Assembly (NCBI GenBank): GCA_012999515.1 | Contig: JABEEB010000001.1 | Span: 1,736,001 to 1,800,000, forward strand | Reading direction: 5' to 3' | Source of the DNA: Salifodinibacter halophilus | GTDB lineage: Bacteria > Pseudomonadota > Gammaproteobacteria > Nevskiales > Salinisphaeraceae | Length of the DNA: 64,000 nucleotides | In this document: one piece after another, positions 36,425-45,390 of the stretch | Layout: each line of letters opens with the position of its first letter | Numbering within the stretch: the first letter of the stretch is position 1 | The notes under the pieces: generated by a model | Database searches by the model: none | Told to the model about the DNA's origin: nothing | What the model saw: the letters and a program-made list of their open reading frames with translations, nothing else | Made by a program: the position numbers and the translations under genes

Positions 36425-38140
36425 TTATTGCCCCCGTCCACGGAGCAGCGCGTCCGGATGTTGTTGGAGGTAACTCGTGAGTGCTCGAATCGAGCGCGAA
36501 GTACGTGTCACTTCGCCGACCAGTTGCTGCACGTTGGCCTGATTGCTCGCGGGGCCGCCTGTCACCTGCTTGATCTGTCGCAGTGTATTGTCGGCCTCCG
36601 CCGCCGCTTCACGTAAACTTTCCAGCGTCGGTTTGATCTGTCCGTTGGCGTTCGCCGTAACGTCTTCAACGTTGGCCAGGCTATGGTTCAAGTTCGACAG
36701 TGCCTGGCGGATTTGGGGAGAACTTGCGATCTGTTGCGCGTTTTCGGTCGTTTTGGCCACGTTTTGACCGATGCGGGCGATAGGCACGGCGTCGAGCTTG
36801 CTGGCGATATCGCCGATCTTGTCCATTATGTCGCCGATGCCGCCACCGGCGACCATCGGTATGGCAGGCGGATCCTGCGTATGGTCGAGACCCTGGGCGT
36901 CTTTCTGCCCGACCATTGCCAACTCGATGTGCTTGCCACCGACCACTGGAATATTGGCTGAGATTTTGGCACGCAGTCCGTTGGAGACCAGCTGGCTCAA
37001 CGCATTAACGAGCCGGGCGGTGGCGTTGTTTTTCGCTGTTGCCTGTTCGTTATTGCTGGTCTGGCCACCGATGCCGAGCGCACGTGCGTAGATCGTTACA
37101 TCCAGTCCGGTCTGAATACGTTTCGATGAAGGGTCGTAGCGCATTCGGACAGCGCTAACACGGCCTATCTTCTGACCTTCGAGTGTCACCGGTGCACCCG
37201 TCGAAATACCGTCTAGGCCGTTGGTTGGTGTCAGTGAGAAGCGCCGATTCGGGCCCGCGAGCGCCGACCGTGCCGCCGTTTGTCCATCGTAGAGCGGGTA
37301 CCGATCAGCGGTTTTCTTGTCGCCGCCCGTATGGCCGTTTTGCGGCTGTGATTGTGCGACGTTGCCGAACGCGATCGCGCCGGAAACCAAGGCTTGGGGG
37401 CGTGGTGTCTTGATGTTGACAGCATCCGAGCCGGTTCCGATATTGAATCCGCCGGCGCGCCAGAAACGGGAGCTGTCGGTGAGTTTTTTGGCAAACGGTT
37501 GTTTGATTAGCGCACGGATTTCGACGCGGTCTTTATTGGCGTCATAATCCGTAGTCAGAATGCGCCCGGCCTGGATGCCGTGATAAAGGACCAGCGAACC
37601 GCGCCCCAGTAGCCCTTTATCCGCTGTGGTCAGCGTCACGATTCGCCCCGAGACTTGGTCGGGACGACGGGGCGGGTGCAGGCGACCCTTGAAATGCTCC
37701 CGGTCCGCGCCTTTGCCGGGGCGCATCGCGATATAAGGACCGCTGACGAGCGACTGTATGTCGCCGTTCAAAAGACTGGGCGACACAATCCAGAATTTGG
37801 TCCCATCGTTGACGGCATCGGCTACCGAGCCCCGTAGCTGAAGCGTTGCCTGCACTTTGCGCAAGTCGTCGACCAGATCGACGCTGGTGACATGGCCTAC
37901 TCGCATGCCTTTGTATTTAACAACTGTCCCGGGCGCGCTAATGCCGGCGCTGTGTGGAAAGGTGACGGTTACGGTCGGGCCAGCGAACACCCAGGTGCGC
38001 ACGACCAGATAGGCGACCAGGATCATCGCTGCGAGTGGCACAGCCATCAGCCAGCCACGCCAGGGCGTGCGACGGATGCGTGCCGTCGCCGGTCCGGTTT
38101 CGGCGCCCTCGAGGCGGCTGTTGTTGTTTGTTTGTTCCAC
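36425..38140 (-). CDS. pqiB: MCE protein PqiB (intermembrane lipid transport)
   Basis: A 571-residue protein with one N-terminal membrane helix (about residues 30-50) and three tandem MCE domains. Each starts with a phrase such as VTVTFPHSAGISAPGTVVKY or APVTLEGQKIGRVSAVRM. A C-terminal helical region near 430-560 (repeated Ala/Gln/Leu) forms the needle-like tube. The length and three-domain order match E. coli PqiB (546). It carries lipids between the membranes, with PqiA and PqiC. The reading frame is continuous with both partners on the same strand. Confidence 0.92.
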   Translation of the reverse strand: MEQTNNNSRLEGAETGPATARIRRTPWRGWLMAVPLAAMILVAYLVVRTWVFAGPTVTVTFPHSAGISAPGTVVKYKGMRVGHVTSVDLVDDLRKVQATLQLRGSVADAVNDGTKFWIVSPSLLNGDIQSLVSGPYIAMRPGKGADREHFKGRLHPPRRPDQVSGRIVTLTTADKGLLGRGSLVLYHGIQAGRILTTDYDANKDRVEIRALIKQPFAKKLTDSSRFWRAGGFNIGTGSDAVNIKTPRPQALVSGAIAFGNVAQSQPQNGHTGGDKKTADRYPLYDGQTAARSALAGPNRRFSLTPTNGLDGISTGAPVTLEGQKIGRVSAVRMRYDPSSKRIQTGLDVTIYARALGIGGQTSNNEQATAKNNATARLVNALSQLVSNGLRAKISANIPVVGGKHIELAMVGQKDAQGLDHTQDPPAIPMVAGGGIGDIMDKIGDIASKLDAVPIARIGQNVAKTTENAQQIASSPQIRQALSNLNHSLANVEDVTANANGQIKPTLESLREAAAEADNTLRQIKQVTGGPASNQANVQQLVGEVTRTSRSIRALTSYLQQHPDALLRGRGQ

Positions 38141-38147
38141 TAAACAA

Positions 38148-39347
38148 TCAAAGATGCGCGTAGGCAGCGTCCCACATTAGACGCGCGTCAAAACATCGCG
38201 ACGCCAGCATGGTAATAATCACGACGAGCGCGAACGGCAGTGCGGCGCGCCCCACGTGGACGTCGGCTAAGCCACTGAACGATATCATGGGTGCCATGAG
38301 TGCCACGATGAATGGATCGGTGTTCGACCAGCGACCGATATAGTGGATGTAGCGATGCAAACGGGTACGCAGCGCCAGCGCGCGTGTACTCGGAAACTTG
38401 ACGCTGATCAGCAGCCAACTGAGACCGATTAGCTTCACGAGGGGGATCATGATGCTGGCCACGAAAATAATGACCCCGACAATATAGAAATTCGCCGAAA
38501 AAAGCCGTTCGACACTACTGATGATGGTGTGCGCTTGTAGGCCACTGGGTTGGATCGAGTAGCTCATTGGGTAGTAGTAGGCCGGGAAATACAAAATGTA
38601 TCCGGCCAAAACGAGCGCGGTGGTGCGGCTGAGGGCGTCCGGTTTGCGCAGATGCAGGCGGTGTCGGCAGCGCGGACAGCGCGTGTCTTCGGTGGAAAGC
38701 GGCAAGACAAGATCGCAGCTGTCACAACTAATCGCGGCTTCATCGGTGGGTGGCTCGCGGTTAGGCATGATTTTGCGCCATACGTGGTGAGGGGAGAGCA
38801 ACCACGGCAGAAGCATGTTCAGACAAGCGGCCGCGACCAGACACCAGCCGCCGGCCAGTACTTGTGAGCCGAGTTGGACCTGCGTTCGCATGAAAATGAC
38901 CAGCCCGGCTAGAACCAGCACGTCAGGCATGGCCCAGAGTCGGAGATTTTGACTGTAGCGATACATGCGACCAAGCCAGCGTGGTCGCCGCCGGGTGAGC
39001 AGCATCGTTAGCACGAGGGCGAGACTGCCAGTGCGAACGATGGGGAAGACGATCACGAAGAGCGCATACATGAGCGCGAGGATCGGCCAGTTTTCGTCGC
39101 CGAGTGCCACCACCCCCGAGCTTATGTAGCCGACCCGTATTTCGCCGCCGAGCATGACTTGCCCGATCGGAACGGCATTGGCCGCAAGCAGCAGGAAGAA
39201 TAAAGCGAGGACCCAGGCCAGTGCGGTCCGGACCCCCGAATCGGCGCGGTCGAGCACGCGCCCACAGCGAATGCATTCGGCCACGGTCCGCGCCCGGATT
39301 TCTGGAATGTTTTGTTCGGTGCCGCAGTCTGCGCAGGCAATCGCCAT
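38148..39347 (-). CDS. pqiA: PqiA integral membrane protein
   Basis: A 399-residue inner-membrane protein made of two repeats, each preceded by a zinc-ribbon. Cys pairs are CADC at residues 5-8 and CIRC near 26, then CDSC and CPRC in the middle. About eight hydrophobic helices follow, in two sets of four. It is the first gene of pqiABC, 7 bases before pqiB, and gives the lipid-transport complex its inner-membrane part. The operon has no SoxR-type promoter element that I can identify in the upstream 270 bases. Confidence 0.92.
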   Translation of the reverse strand: MAIACADCGTEQNIPEIRARTVAECIRCGRVLDRADSGVRTALAWVLALFFLLLAANAVPIGQVMLGGEIRVGYISSGVVALGDENWPILALMYALFVIVFPIVRTGSLALVLTMLLTRRRPRWLGRMYRYSQNLRLWAMPDVLVLAGLVIFMRTQVQLGSQVLAGGWCLVAAACLNMLLPWLLSPHHVWRKIMPNREPPTDEAAISCDSCDLVLPLSTEDTRCPRCRHRLHLRKPDALSRTTALVLAGYILYFPAYYYPMSYSIQPSGLQAHTIISSVERLFSANFYIVGVIIFVASIMIPLVKLIGLSWLLISVKFPSTRALALRTRLHRYIHYIGRWSNTDPFIVALMAPMISFSGLADVHVGRAALPFALVVIITMLASRCFDARLMWDAAYAHL

Positions 39348-39518
39348 GACCGGGAATCCGATGCGCGTCAGTTATGCCGTTAGTCTAGCGCAGCCGGCCG
39401 TTTGCGCTGTCAAGCCGTTTACGCCTCGGGGATGGCTCATGCGAGCGGGCGTTCAAAACGGTGTTTAAGCGGTCACCTGGCGGTGTTGCGGGAGATGGCC
39501 CGCGTCAGGAAAGCGAGT

Positions 39519-39612
39519 ACGGCCGAGTAGCCGGCGATGCCGGTGTTCGAGTCAGCCGGAAACGGCGGCAGCCGTGTTGAGGCAGCGCGCCAGAATCCGG
39601 TTACTCGGCCGT
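39519..39612. repeat. Long-armed inverted repeat in the pqiA / Hsp31-like intergenic region
   Basis: A 16-base arm at 39519-39534 and its inverted copy at 39597-39612 match at 15 of 16 positions, with 62 bases between. An inner stem (ACGGC/GCCGT, 39562-39575) is nested. It begins 7 bases beyond the stop of the DJ-1-like gene. It could be a transcription-end structure or a remnant of a small mobile repeat. Confidence 0.6.
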
Positions 39613-39618
39613 GCTGTG

Positions 39619-40299
39619 TTAAACGTCTAGTTGTCGCAGCAATACCAGCGCCGTCCGGGTCGATGAAGCCGGGTTTTGCCCCGTAATCAGGGCACCGGAT
39701 TCGACGACGTGGGCCTGCCAGTCCGCGCCCTGGCTGTAATCAGCGCCCTGTTCGATGAGCATCTGCGCCACCAAAAATGGCACCACATCAGCCAATCCGA
39801 CGGCCGACTCCTCGGTGTCAGTAAAGCCGGCAACGCGCTTGCCAGCGACCAGCGGTTGACCGTCTGTACCTTGGACATTCTTAAGTGCCCCGGGGGCATG
39901 GCAGACGAGCGCAGTCGGCTTGCCGGCATTGAACATGGTCTCGATAAGGGCGATCGAGTGGCGGTCATCGACCAAATCGTAGAGTGGGCCGTGGCCGCCG
40001 GGATAAAACACCGCGTCGAATGAATCTGGATCAATTTCGGCCAGCGGCGTCGTGTTGGCCAGCGCGTGTTGGCCCTGGGTATCGGCTTTGAAGCGCCGCG
40101 TATCGTCGGTGGCAGCCTCGTCCGTGTCACTGTTCGGGTCTATCGGTGGCTGGCCGCCGGCCGGGGAGGCTAGCGTGACCTCGGCGCCGGCATCGCGGAA
40201 GACATAGTAGGGCGCCGCGAACTCTTCTAGCCAGAAACCGGTTTTGTGGCCGGTGTCGCCTAGGTCCGCGTGCGATGTCAGAACCATCAGAATTTTCAT
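39619..40299 (-). CDS. DJ-1/PfpI (Hsp31-like) protein
   Basis: A 226-residue class I glutamine amidotransferase-like protein. The nucleophile elbow is LVCHAPGAL with Cys133-His134, and the acidic partner is Glu25 or Glu26 in GFWLEEFAAP, as in glyoxalase III and Hsp31 enzymes that detoxify methylglyoxal. AAGGAGC precedes the ATG. It is 25 bases downstream of the aldo/keto reductase gene on the same strand. The pairing suggests reactive-carbonyl detoxification, by inference only. Confidence 0.85.
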   Translation of the reverse strand: MKILMVLTSHADLGDTGHKTGFWLEEFAAPYYVFRDAGAEVTLASPAGGQPPIDPNSDTDEAATDDTRRFKADTQGQHALANTTPLAEIDPDSFDAVFYPGGHGPLYDLVDDRHSIALIETMFNAGKPTALVCHAPGALKNVQGTDGQPLVAGKRVAGFTDTEESAVGLADVVPFLVAQMLIEQGADYSQGADWQAHVVESGALITGQNPASSTRTALVLLRQLDV

Positions 40300-40324
40300 G
40301 GGAGCTCCTTCGTTGGGGCTGGAT

Positions 40325-41350
40325 CTAGTGAGCGCTGTTTTGACGTTCGACCATCCATGCTGGATACAGGGGCGTCGGTGCGGTCACGTCGTTTAGACGC
40401 GCTAGCTGTTCGTCGGACAGCGTCACGTTAACCGCGTCGAGATTGTCATCCAGCTGTGTGCGTTTGTTGGCGCCGATGATGGTCGAGGTTACGCCCGGCT
40501 GAGCGAGTGTCCACGCCAGGGCGATCTGCGGAGTGCTGGCGCCAGTTTCGTTCGCTACGGCCTCGAGCACATCGACAGCATCGAACACGCGCTCATCAAC
40601 GGGCGGAAAGTTGAAATCCGTGCGTCGCGCGCCTTCCGGTCCGGCCTGATCACGGCGGAATTTCCCCGACAGCATGCCACCGGCCAGCGGCGACCATGGC
40701 ATCACACCGAGGCCCTGCTCGCGCGCCAGCGGCAACAACTCATGTTCCAGGTCGCGACCGGCCAGTGCATAGTAGGCTTGCAGCGAGATGAATGACGCCC
40801 AGCCTCGGTGCTCGCAGATAGCAAGCGCGCGGGCGATGTGGCGCGCCGGCCAGTTGGAGCAGCCGGGGTAGAGCACCTTGCCCATACGCACCAAGTCGTC
40901 GAAGGCCTTCAGCGTTTCTTCCAGCGGCGTCGATTGGTCCCAGCCGTGGGCCTGATACAGATCGATGTACCCCGTATCCAAGCGTTTCAGACTGGCATCG
41001 ATCGAGGCCATGATGTGCTTGCGCGATAGTCCGACGTTATTGACATCACCGGTGCCGTAGGCCGCGTCCTCGCTCATGGGCGCGCGGAGCTTGGTGGCGA
41101 TAACGACTTTGTCGCGGTCGACGCCGAGGTTCTTGAACGCCTGGCCGAGAATGACCTCGGATTCGCCGCGCGAGTACATATCGGCGGTGTCGAAGAAGTT
41201 TACGCCGGCATCCAACGCGCGCTCGACCAGTTCATCGGCGTCGCGTTGTTCGACTTCGGCGATGTTTTTGAAGCTGGTACCGAAGGTCATGGTGCCAAGA
41301 CAGAGCTCGGAGACCTTGAGGCCAGTTTGGCCGAGGTTGCGATAGTGCAT
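40325..41350 (-). CDS. Aldo/keto reductase
   Basis: A 341-residue NADPH-dependent TIM-barrel oxidoreductase. The catalytic tetrad is Asp54 and Tyr59 (FFDTADMYSRG), Lys87 (VIATK) and His135 (LYQAHGWD). The C-terminal cofactor region reads STIIGANKRTQLDDNL. I chose ATG 41348-41350 because MHYRNLGQTGLKVSELCLGT aligns with the family start; the frame extends to 41482. It is upstream of the DJ-1-like gene and is a paralogue of the reductase at 58043-59098. The substrate cannot be told from sequence. Confidence 0.9.
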   Translation of the reverse strand: MHYRNLGQTGLKVSELCLGTMTFGTSFKNIAEVEQRDADELVERALDAGVNFFDTADMYSRGESEVILGQAFKNLGVDRDKVVIATKLRAPMSEDAAYGTGDVNNVGLSRKHIMASIDASLKRLDTGYIDLYQAHGWDQSTPLEETLKAFDDLVRMGKVLYPGCSNWPARHIARALAICEHRGWASFISLQAYYALAGRDLEHELLPLAREQGLGVMPWSPLAGGMLSGKFRRDQAGPEGARRTDFNFPPVDERVFDAVDVLEAVANETGASTPQIALAWTLAQPGVTSTIIGANKRTQLDDNLDAVNVTLSDEQLARLNDVTAPTPLYPAWMVERQNSAH

Positions 41351-41528
41351 GCTGGTTTTCTTTGGTGGCGTGACCTGAAAATGCGCGCTGGCCGCGACTG
41401 CGGCTGTATAGTGGAAATGGCGTGCAGCGGCGCCGTATTCAAGTGCTGGCTGGCCAGCCCGTGAGTATGGCGGCGTAATCATTTACACTAGCGCTAAATC
41501 ATGATCAACGCACAGTTCAACCGCATCC

Positions 41529-42920
41529 ATGCCTGAGTCTGTGACCGGCCCGTCCGTCTTCGTGCAGACCTGGGGTTGTCAGATGAACGAGTACGACTCG
41601 GCCCGGATGGTCGACGTGCTCGCTAAAGACCGTGGCGCCACGCGCGTGACGCGCCCTGAAGACGCGGACATCATTCTGCTCAACACCTGTTCAGTACGCG
41701 AAAAAGCCGCCGAAAAAGTGTTTTCGCAACTCGGGCGCTGGCGGGACCTGAAGGAAGAAAATCCCGCGCTCGTCATCGGCGTGGGCGGCTGCGTGGCATC
41801 CCAGGAAGGTCATGCGATCCGCGAGCGCGAGCCGCTGGTGGACATGGTCTTTGGCCCGCAAACTCTGCATCGCTTGCCGCAGATGCTGGATAACGTCGCC
41901 GACAACGGTGCCGGTACAGTCGATGTGGCCTTCCCCGAGATCGATAAATTCGACCATGTGCCGCCGGCTTCGGCCGAGGGCGCCACGGCGTTCGTGTCGA
42001 TCATGGAAGGGTGCTCCAAATACTGTAGTTTCTGCGTGGTGCCCTACACCCGCGGTGAGGAAATCTCGCGCCCGTTCGATGATGTGATACTCGAGGTCGT
42101 CGAGCTCGCCGACCAAGGTGTCAAAGAGGTCACGTTGCTTGGTCAGAACGTCAATGGCTATCGCGGCCCGATGCACGATGGCAGCGTGTGTGATCTGGCC
42201 ATGCTCGTTGAGCATGTCGCCGAGATCGAAGGCATTGAGCGTATCCGATTCACCACCAGCCACCCGCTGGAGTTCTCCGATGCGCTAATCGACGCTTATG
42301 CGCGCGTGCCCGAACTCGCGAATGATCTGCACTTGCCCGTGCAGTCTGGGTCCGACGATGTGCTGGCGGCGATGAATCGTGGTTACACGGCGGCACATTT
42401 CCGCGAGCGCATTGCGCGTCTGCGCGAGGTGCGCCCGGATATCAGTCTGTCGACCGATCTGATCGTGGGCCATCCAGGCGAGGGCGAAGAAGAATTCGAG
42501 GCCACCATGGATTTGGTTGAGGCTGTTGGCTTCGATAGTGCGTTTTCGTTTGTCTACAGCTCGCGCCCCGGGACGCCGGCCGCCGACATGGCTGACAACG
42601 AATCGCGCGAGGTGAAACGACAGCGTTTGAGTCGTCTGCAGGCGCGTATCGCCGAGTTCAATCAGGCCTATATGCGATCAGTGGTCGGTACGCGTCAGCG
42701 GGTGTTGGTCGAGCGCGAATCGAAGCGCGGCGATGGCCAGTTGGCTGGTCGGGCCGATTGCAACCGATGGGTCAACTTCGACGCCCACCCGCGCTTGATT
42801 GGTCAGTTTGTCGACGTGGACGTTACCGAAGCATTGGATAATTCGCTCCGCGGACGACTGGTAATCCATGAGCCGGCCGAGGTTGGGCCGTCGACCGAAG
42901 CGGAGGCCGTTGGCGGCTAG
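41529..42920 (+). CDS. miaB: tRNA-2-methylthio-N6-dimethylallyladenosine synthase MiaB
   Basis: A 463-residue radical SAM methylthiotransferase that adds methylthio to i6A37 of tRNAs. The auxiliary cluster cysteines are Cys17 ([11 protein letters not shown]), Cys54 (NTCSVREKA) and Cys88 (GGCVAS). The radical SAM cysteines are Cys162, Cys166 and Cys169 ([16 protein letters not shown]). A TRAM domain occupies the C-terminus. First gene of the conserved miaB-phoH-ybeY-corC-lnt run. Confidence 0.97.
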   Translation: MPESVTGPSVFVQTWGCQMNEYDSARMVDVLAKDRGATRVTRPEDADIILLNTCSVREKAAEKVFSQLGRWRDLKEENPALVIGVGGCVASQEGHAIREREPLVDMVFGPQTLHRLPQMLDNVADNGAGTVDVAFPEIDKFDHVPPASAEGATAFVSIMEGCSKYCSFCVVPYTRGEEISRPFDDVILEVVELADQGVKEVTLLGQNVNGYRGPMHDGSVCDLAMLVEHVAEIEGIERIRFTTSHPLEFSDALIDAYARVPELANDLHLPVQSGSDDVLAAMNRGYTAAHFRERIARLREVRPDISLSTDLIVGHPGEGEEEFEATMDLVEAVGFDSAFSFVYSSRPGTPAADMADNESREVKRQRLSRLQARIAEFNQAYMRSVVGTRQRVLVERESKRGDGQLAGRADCNRWVNFDAHPRLIGQFVDVDVTEALDNSLRGRLVIHEPAEVGPSTEAEAVGG

Positions 42921-43964
42921 TTGCAATCAACGACTCGACCGACTCTGGATCTGGAGCCCGCGGATAGCACCCGCTTGGCGCGCCTGTGCGGCCCGCAAGA
43001 TGAGAACTTGCGGGTAATCGAGCATGCGCTTGAGGTGCGTATTCACAATCGCGGCCACCACTTTGAGTTCGACGGCCAGCCGGACGAGGCCGAAGCCGCC
43101 GTGGCGAGTGTAAGCGAGCTCTACGCGCAGTCGGCGAATGGCGAAATCTCGCCCGAGAAAGCCCACGTCGTCGCGCGCAGTGCAGGCAATGAGCGTGATA
43201 TCGAAATGGTCACAAATAGTAACGGCAGCGAAGAATCGAGCGCCCCGGACGCGGCTTCTGATCGTCCCGATGACGCGTCGTCGGATGTAGTCATCAAGAC
43301 ACGTCAGGGGTTGGTGCGCGGCCGAGGCCCGAATCAGCGCGCCTATCTGCAGCGACTGGTCAACAACGACCTGGCTTTTGGTATCGGCCCGGCCGGCACC
43401 GGTAAGACCTTTCTGGCCGTGGCCGCAGCCGTCGATGCGTTGGAGTCGCACCGTGTACAGCGTCTGCTGTTGGCCCGGCCGGCAGTGGAAGCGGGTGAGC
43501 GGCTGGGGTTTTTGCCTGGCGATCTGTCCCAGAAGGTCGACCCTTACCTGCGGCCACTCTACGATGCTCTCTACGAAATGCTCGGCGTCGAGCGTGTGGG
43601 GCGTTTGATCGAACAAAACGTCATCGAGATCGCACCACTGGCCTATATGCGTGGCCGCACGCTCAACGAGGCGTATATCATCCTCGACGAAGCCCAGAAC
43701 ACGACCGTCGAACAGATGAAGATGTTTTTGACCCGCATCGGCGTAGGCTCGACGGCCGTGGTTACCGGTGATACGACGCAGGTCGATTTACCGGCCAACC
43801 AGCGCTCGGGTTTGTCGCACGCGGTGGGTTTGTTGCGGGATATCGACGGCATCAGTGTGACTGAGTTTGCCGCCCGCGACGTCGTCCGCCATCCGTTGGT
43901 GCAAAAGATCGTGCAGGCTTATGAGGGCGATAAGGCCTCAACGCCGGGTGGTAATGGCTCATGA
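42921..43964 (+). CDS. ybeZ: PhoH family ATPase
   Basis: A 347-residue PhoH-like protein. Walker A GPAGTGKT is at residues 156-163, and YIILDEAQN contains the Walker B Asp-Glu. The N-terminal ~120 residues carry a KH-like segment (RVIEHALEVRIHNRG). The TTG start directly follows the miaB TAG, so the two messages are coupled; a downstream start is less likely because the N-terminal pattern is conserved. The YbeZ group is thought to act with YbeY in RNA processing. It overlaps ybeY by four bases. Confidence 0.92.
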   Translation: MQSTTRPTLDLEPADSTRLARLCGPQDENLRVIEHALEVRIHNRGHHFEFDGQPDEAEAAVASVSELYAQSANGEISPEKAHVVARSAGNERDIEMVTNSNGSEESSAPDAASDRPDDASSDVVIKTRQGLVRGRGPNQRAYLQRLVNNDLAFGIGPAGTGKTFLAVAAAVDALESHRVQRLLLARPAVEAGERLGFLPGDLSQKVDPYLRPLYDALYEMLGVERVGRLIEQNVIEIAPLAYMRGRTLNEAYIILDEAQNTTVEQMKMFLTRIGVGSTAVVTGDTTQVDLPANQRSGLSHAVGLLRDIDGISVTEFAARDVVRHPLVQKIVQAYEGDKASTPGGNGS

Positions 43965-44461
43965 CACTGTCGTTAACTGTCACCAGTGAACTCGATTTTG
44001 AGGCGCCGGTCGAGCATGCGCGGTTGGAGTTGGCCGCCGCCTGCGCGCTCGAGGCAGCCGATTATCCGCCGGAATCGGCGGACGATGGCGACGAGATCGA
44101 GGTGAGTCTCTGCCTCGTGGATCGTACGGCGTCGGCGCAGTTGAACAACGCCTATCGCGGCAAAAATTACGCGACCAACGTCCTGTCATTTCCAGCCGAT
44201 GCGCAGGTGCCGGGGCTCGTGGCTTTGGGCGATCTGGTGATCTGTCTACCGGTGGTGGAGGAAGAAGCTGCCGCGCAACATAAGTCCGTCGGCGATCATC
44301 TGCTGCATCTGGTCGTCCACGGCACGTTGCATCTGCTTGGCTTTGACCATGTCGGCGATGCAGAGGCTGATTCCATGGAAGCCATGGAACGTCGCGTGCT
44401 AGCTGGTTTCGGCATTGGCGATCCGTATGCGCCGACGTCCGATGCCGATCGCACGGACTAA
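43961..44461 (+). CDS. ybeY: Endoribonuclease YbeY (rRNA maturation factor)
   Basis: A 166-residue metalloprotein. The zinc motif HGTLHLLGFDH gives His120, His124 and His130 (H-x3-H-x5-H). RGKNYATNVLSFP is the conserved substrate-side strand. The protein is involved in 16S rRNA 3' maturation and ribosome quality control. It starts within the last codons of the PhoH gene (ATGA overlap) and is followed by the CorC gene after 41 bases. Confidence 0.95.
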   Translation: MTLSLTVTSELDFEAPVEHARLELAAACALEAADYPPESADDGDEIEVSLCLVDRTASAQLNNAYRGKNYATNVLSFPADAQVPGLVALGDLVICLPVVEEEAAAQHKSVGDHLLHLVVHGTLHLLGFDHVGDAEADSMEAMERRVLAGFGIGDPYAPTSDADRTD

Positions 44462-44502
44462 AATGTATCCCGCCATCACGGTCTGTTTCGACAAACGCGC
44501 CC

Positions 44503-45357
44503 ATGAACGACGATGAAACTGAGCAGTCACGCAGCAATAGTTGGCTGCGACAGATCGGCCACAGCTTGGTGGGGCCGCCGCGCGACCGCGAGGAATTTCT
44601 AGACGTTCTGACCGAGGCGCGCGAAAACGAGCTGTTCGACGCCGACGCGCTGTGGATGATGCGCGGTGTGTTGAATGTCAGCGAGCTGCGGGTGCGCGAC
44701 ATCATGGTGGCGCGCTCGCAGATGACCGTCATCGGTGTCGACGACAATGTCGATGACATCTTGTCCACCGCGCTCGAATCCGGGCACTCGCGCTTCCCAG
44801 TGGTCGGCGATTCGCGTGATGAAGTCGTCGGTGTTCTGCTGGCCAAGGATCTATTGACCCTGGCGGTCAGTGGCGCCGAGCGCGGCGGATTCGATATCGA
44901 CCGCGTGCTGCGGTCAGCGGTCTACGTACCGGAAGCCAAGCGCGTCGATGTGTTGTTGAAAGAGCTGAGAGCATCGCGCAATCACATGGCTGTTGTGGTC
45001 GACGAATACGGTGGCGTCGCGGGGCTGATCACAATCGAGGATGCGCTCGAAGAGATCGTCGGCGAGATCGACGACGAATTTGATCGTAGCGAGGGTGCCC
45101 AGATCCTCAAGCTCGACGACAACCGCTTCCAGATCCGTAGCCTGACGCCGGTCGAAGCCTTCAATCGCTACTTCGAAACCGAGTTCGCCGATGACGAGTT
45201 CGACACTATCGGTGGCTTGGTCGTGCATGAATTTGGCCATGTGCCGGGTCGGGGTGAGACGACATCCATCGGCCGCTTTTCGTTTACCGTGGTGCGCGCC
45301 GATTCGCGCCGTATGCATCTATTGGAAATGACTATCCTGCCGGGCGATGCCGAGTAA
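44503..45357 (+). CDS. CorC/YbeX CBS-domain protein
   Basis: A 284-residue cytosolic protein. It has two CBS domains, residues ~70-190 (RDIMVARSQMTVIGVD, then HSRFPVVGDSRDEVVGVLLAKD and AVVVDEYGGVAGLITIEDAL), and a CorC_HlyC transporter-associated domain at ~205-280 (DDEFDTIGGLVVHEFGHVP). Such proteins are linked to Mg/Co efflux and to ribosome-related functions (YbeX). It is part of the ybeY-corC-lnt cluster. Confidence 0.92.
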   Translation: MNDDETEQSRSNSWLRQIGHSLVGPPRDREEFLDVLTEARENELFDADALWMMRGVLNVSELRVRDIMVARSQMTVIGVDDNVDDILSTALESGHSRFPVVGDSRDEVVGVLLAKDLLTLAVSGAERGGFDIDRVLRSAVYVPEAKRVDVLLKELRASRNHMAVVVDEYGGVAGLITIEDALEEIVGEIDDEFDRSEGAQILKLDDNRFQIRSLTPVEAFNRYFETEFADDEFDTIGGLVVHEFGHVPGRGETTSIGRFSFTVVRADSRRMHLLEMTILPGDAE

Positions 45358-45390
45358 TCAGCGCGGTCCCATCAATGCGTCTATGAATAA

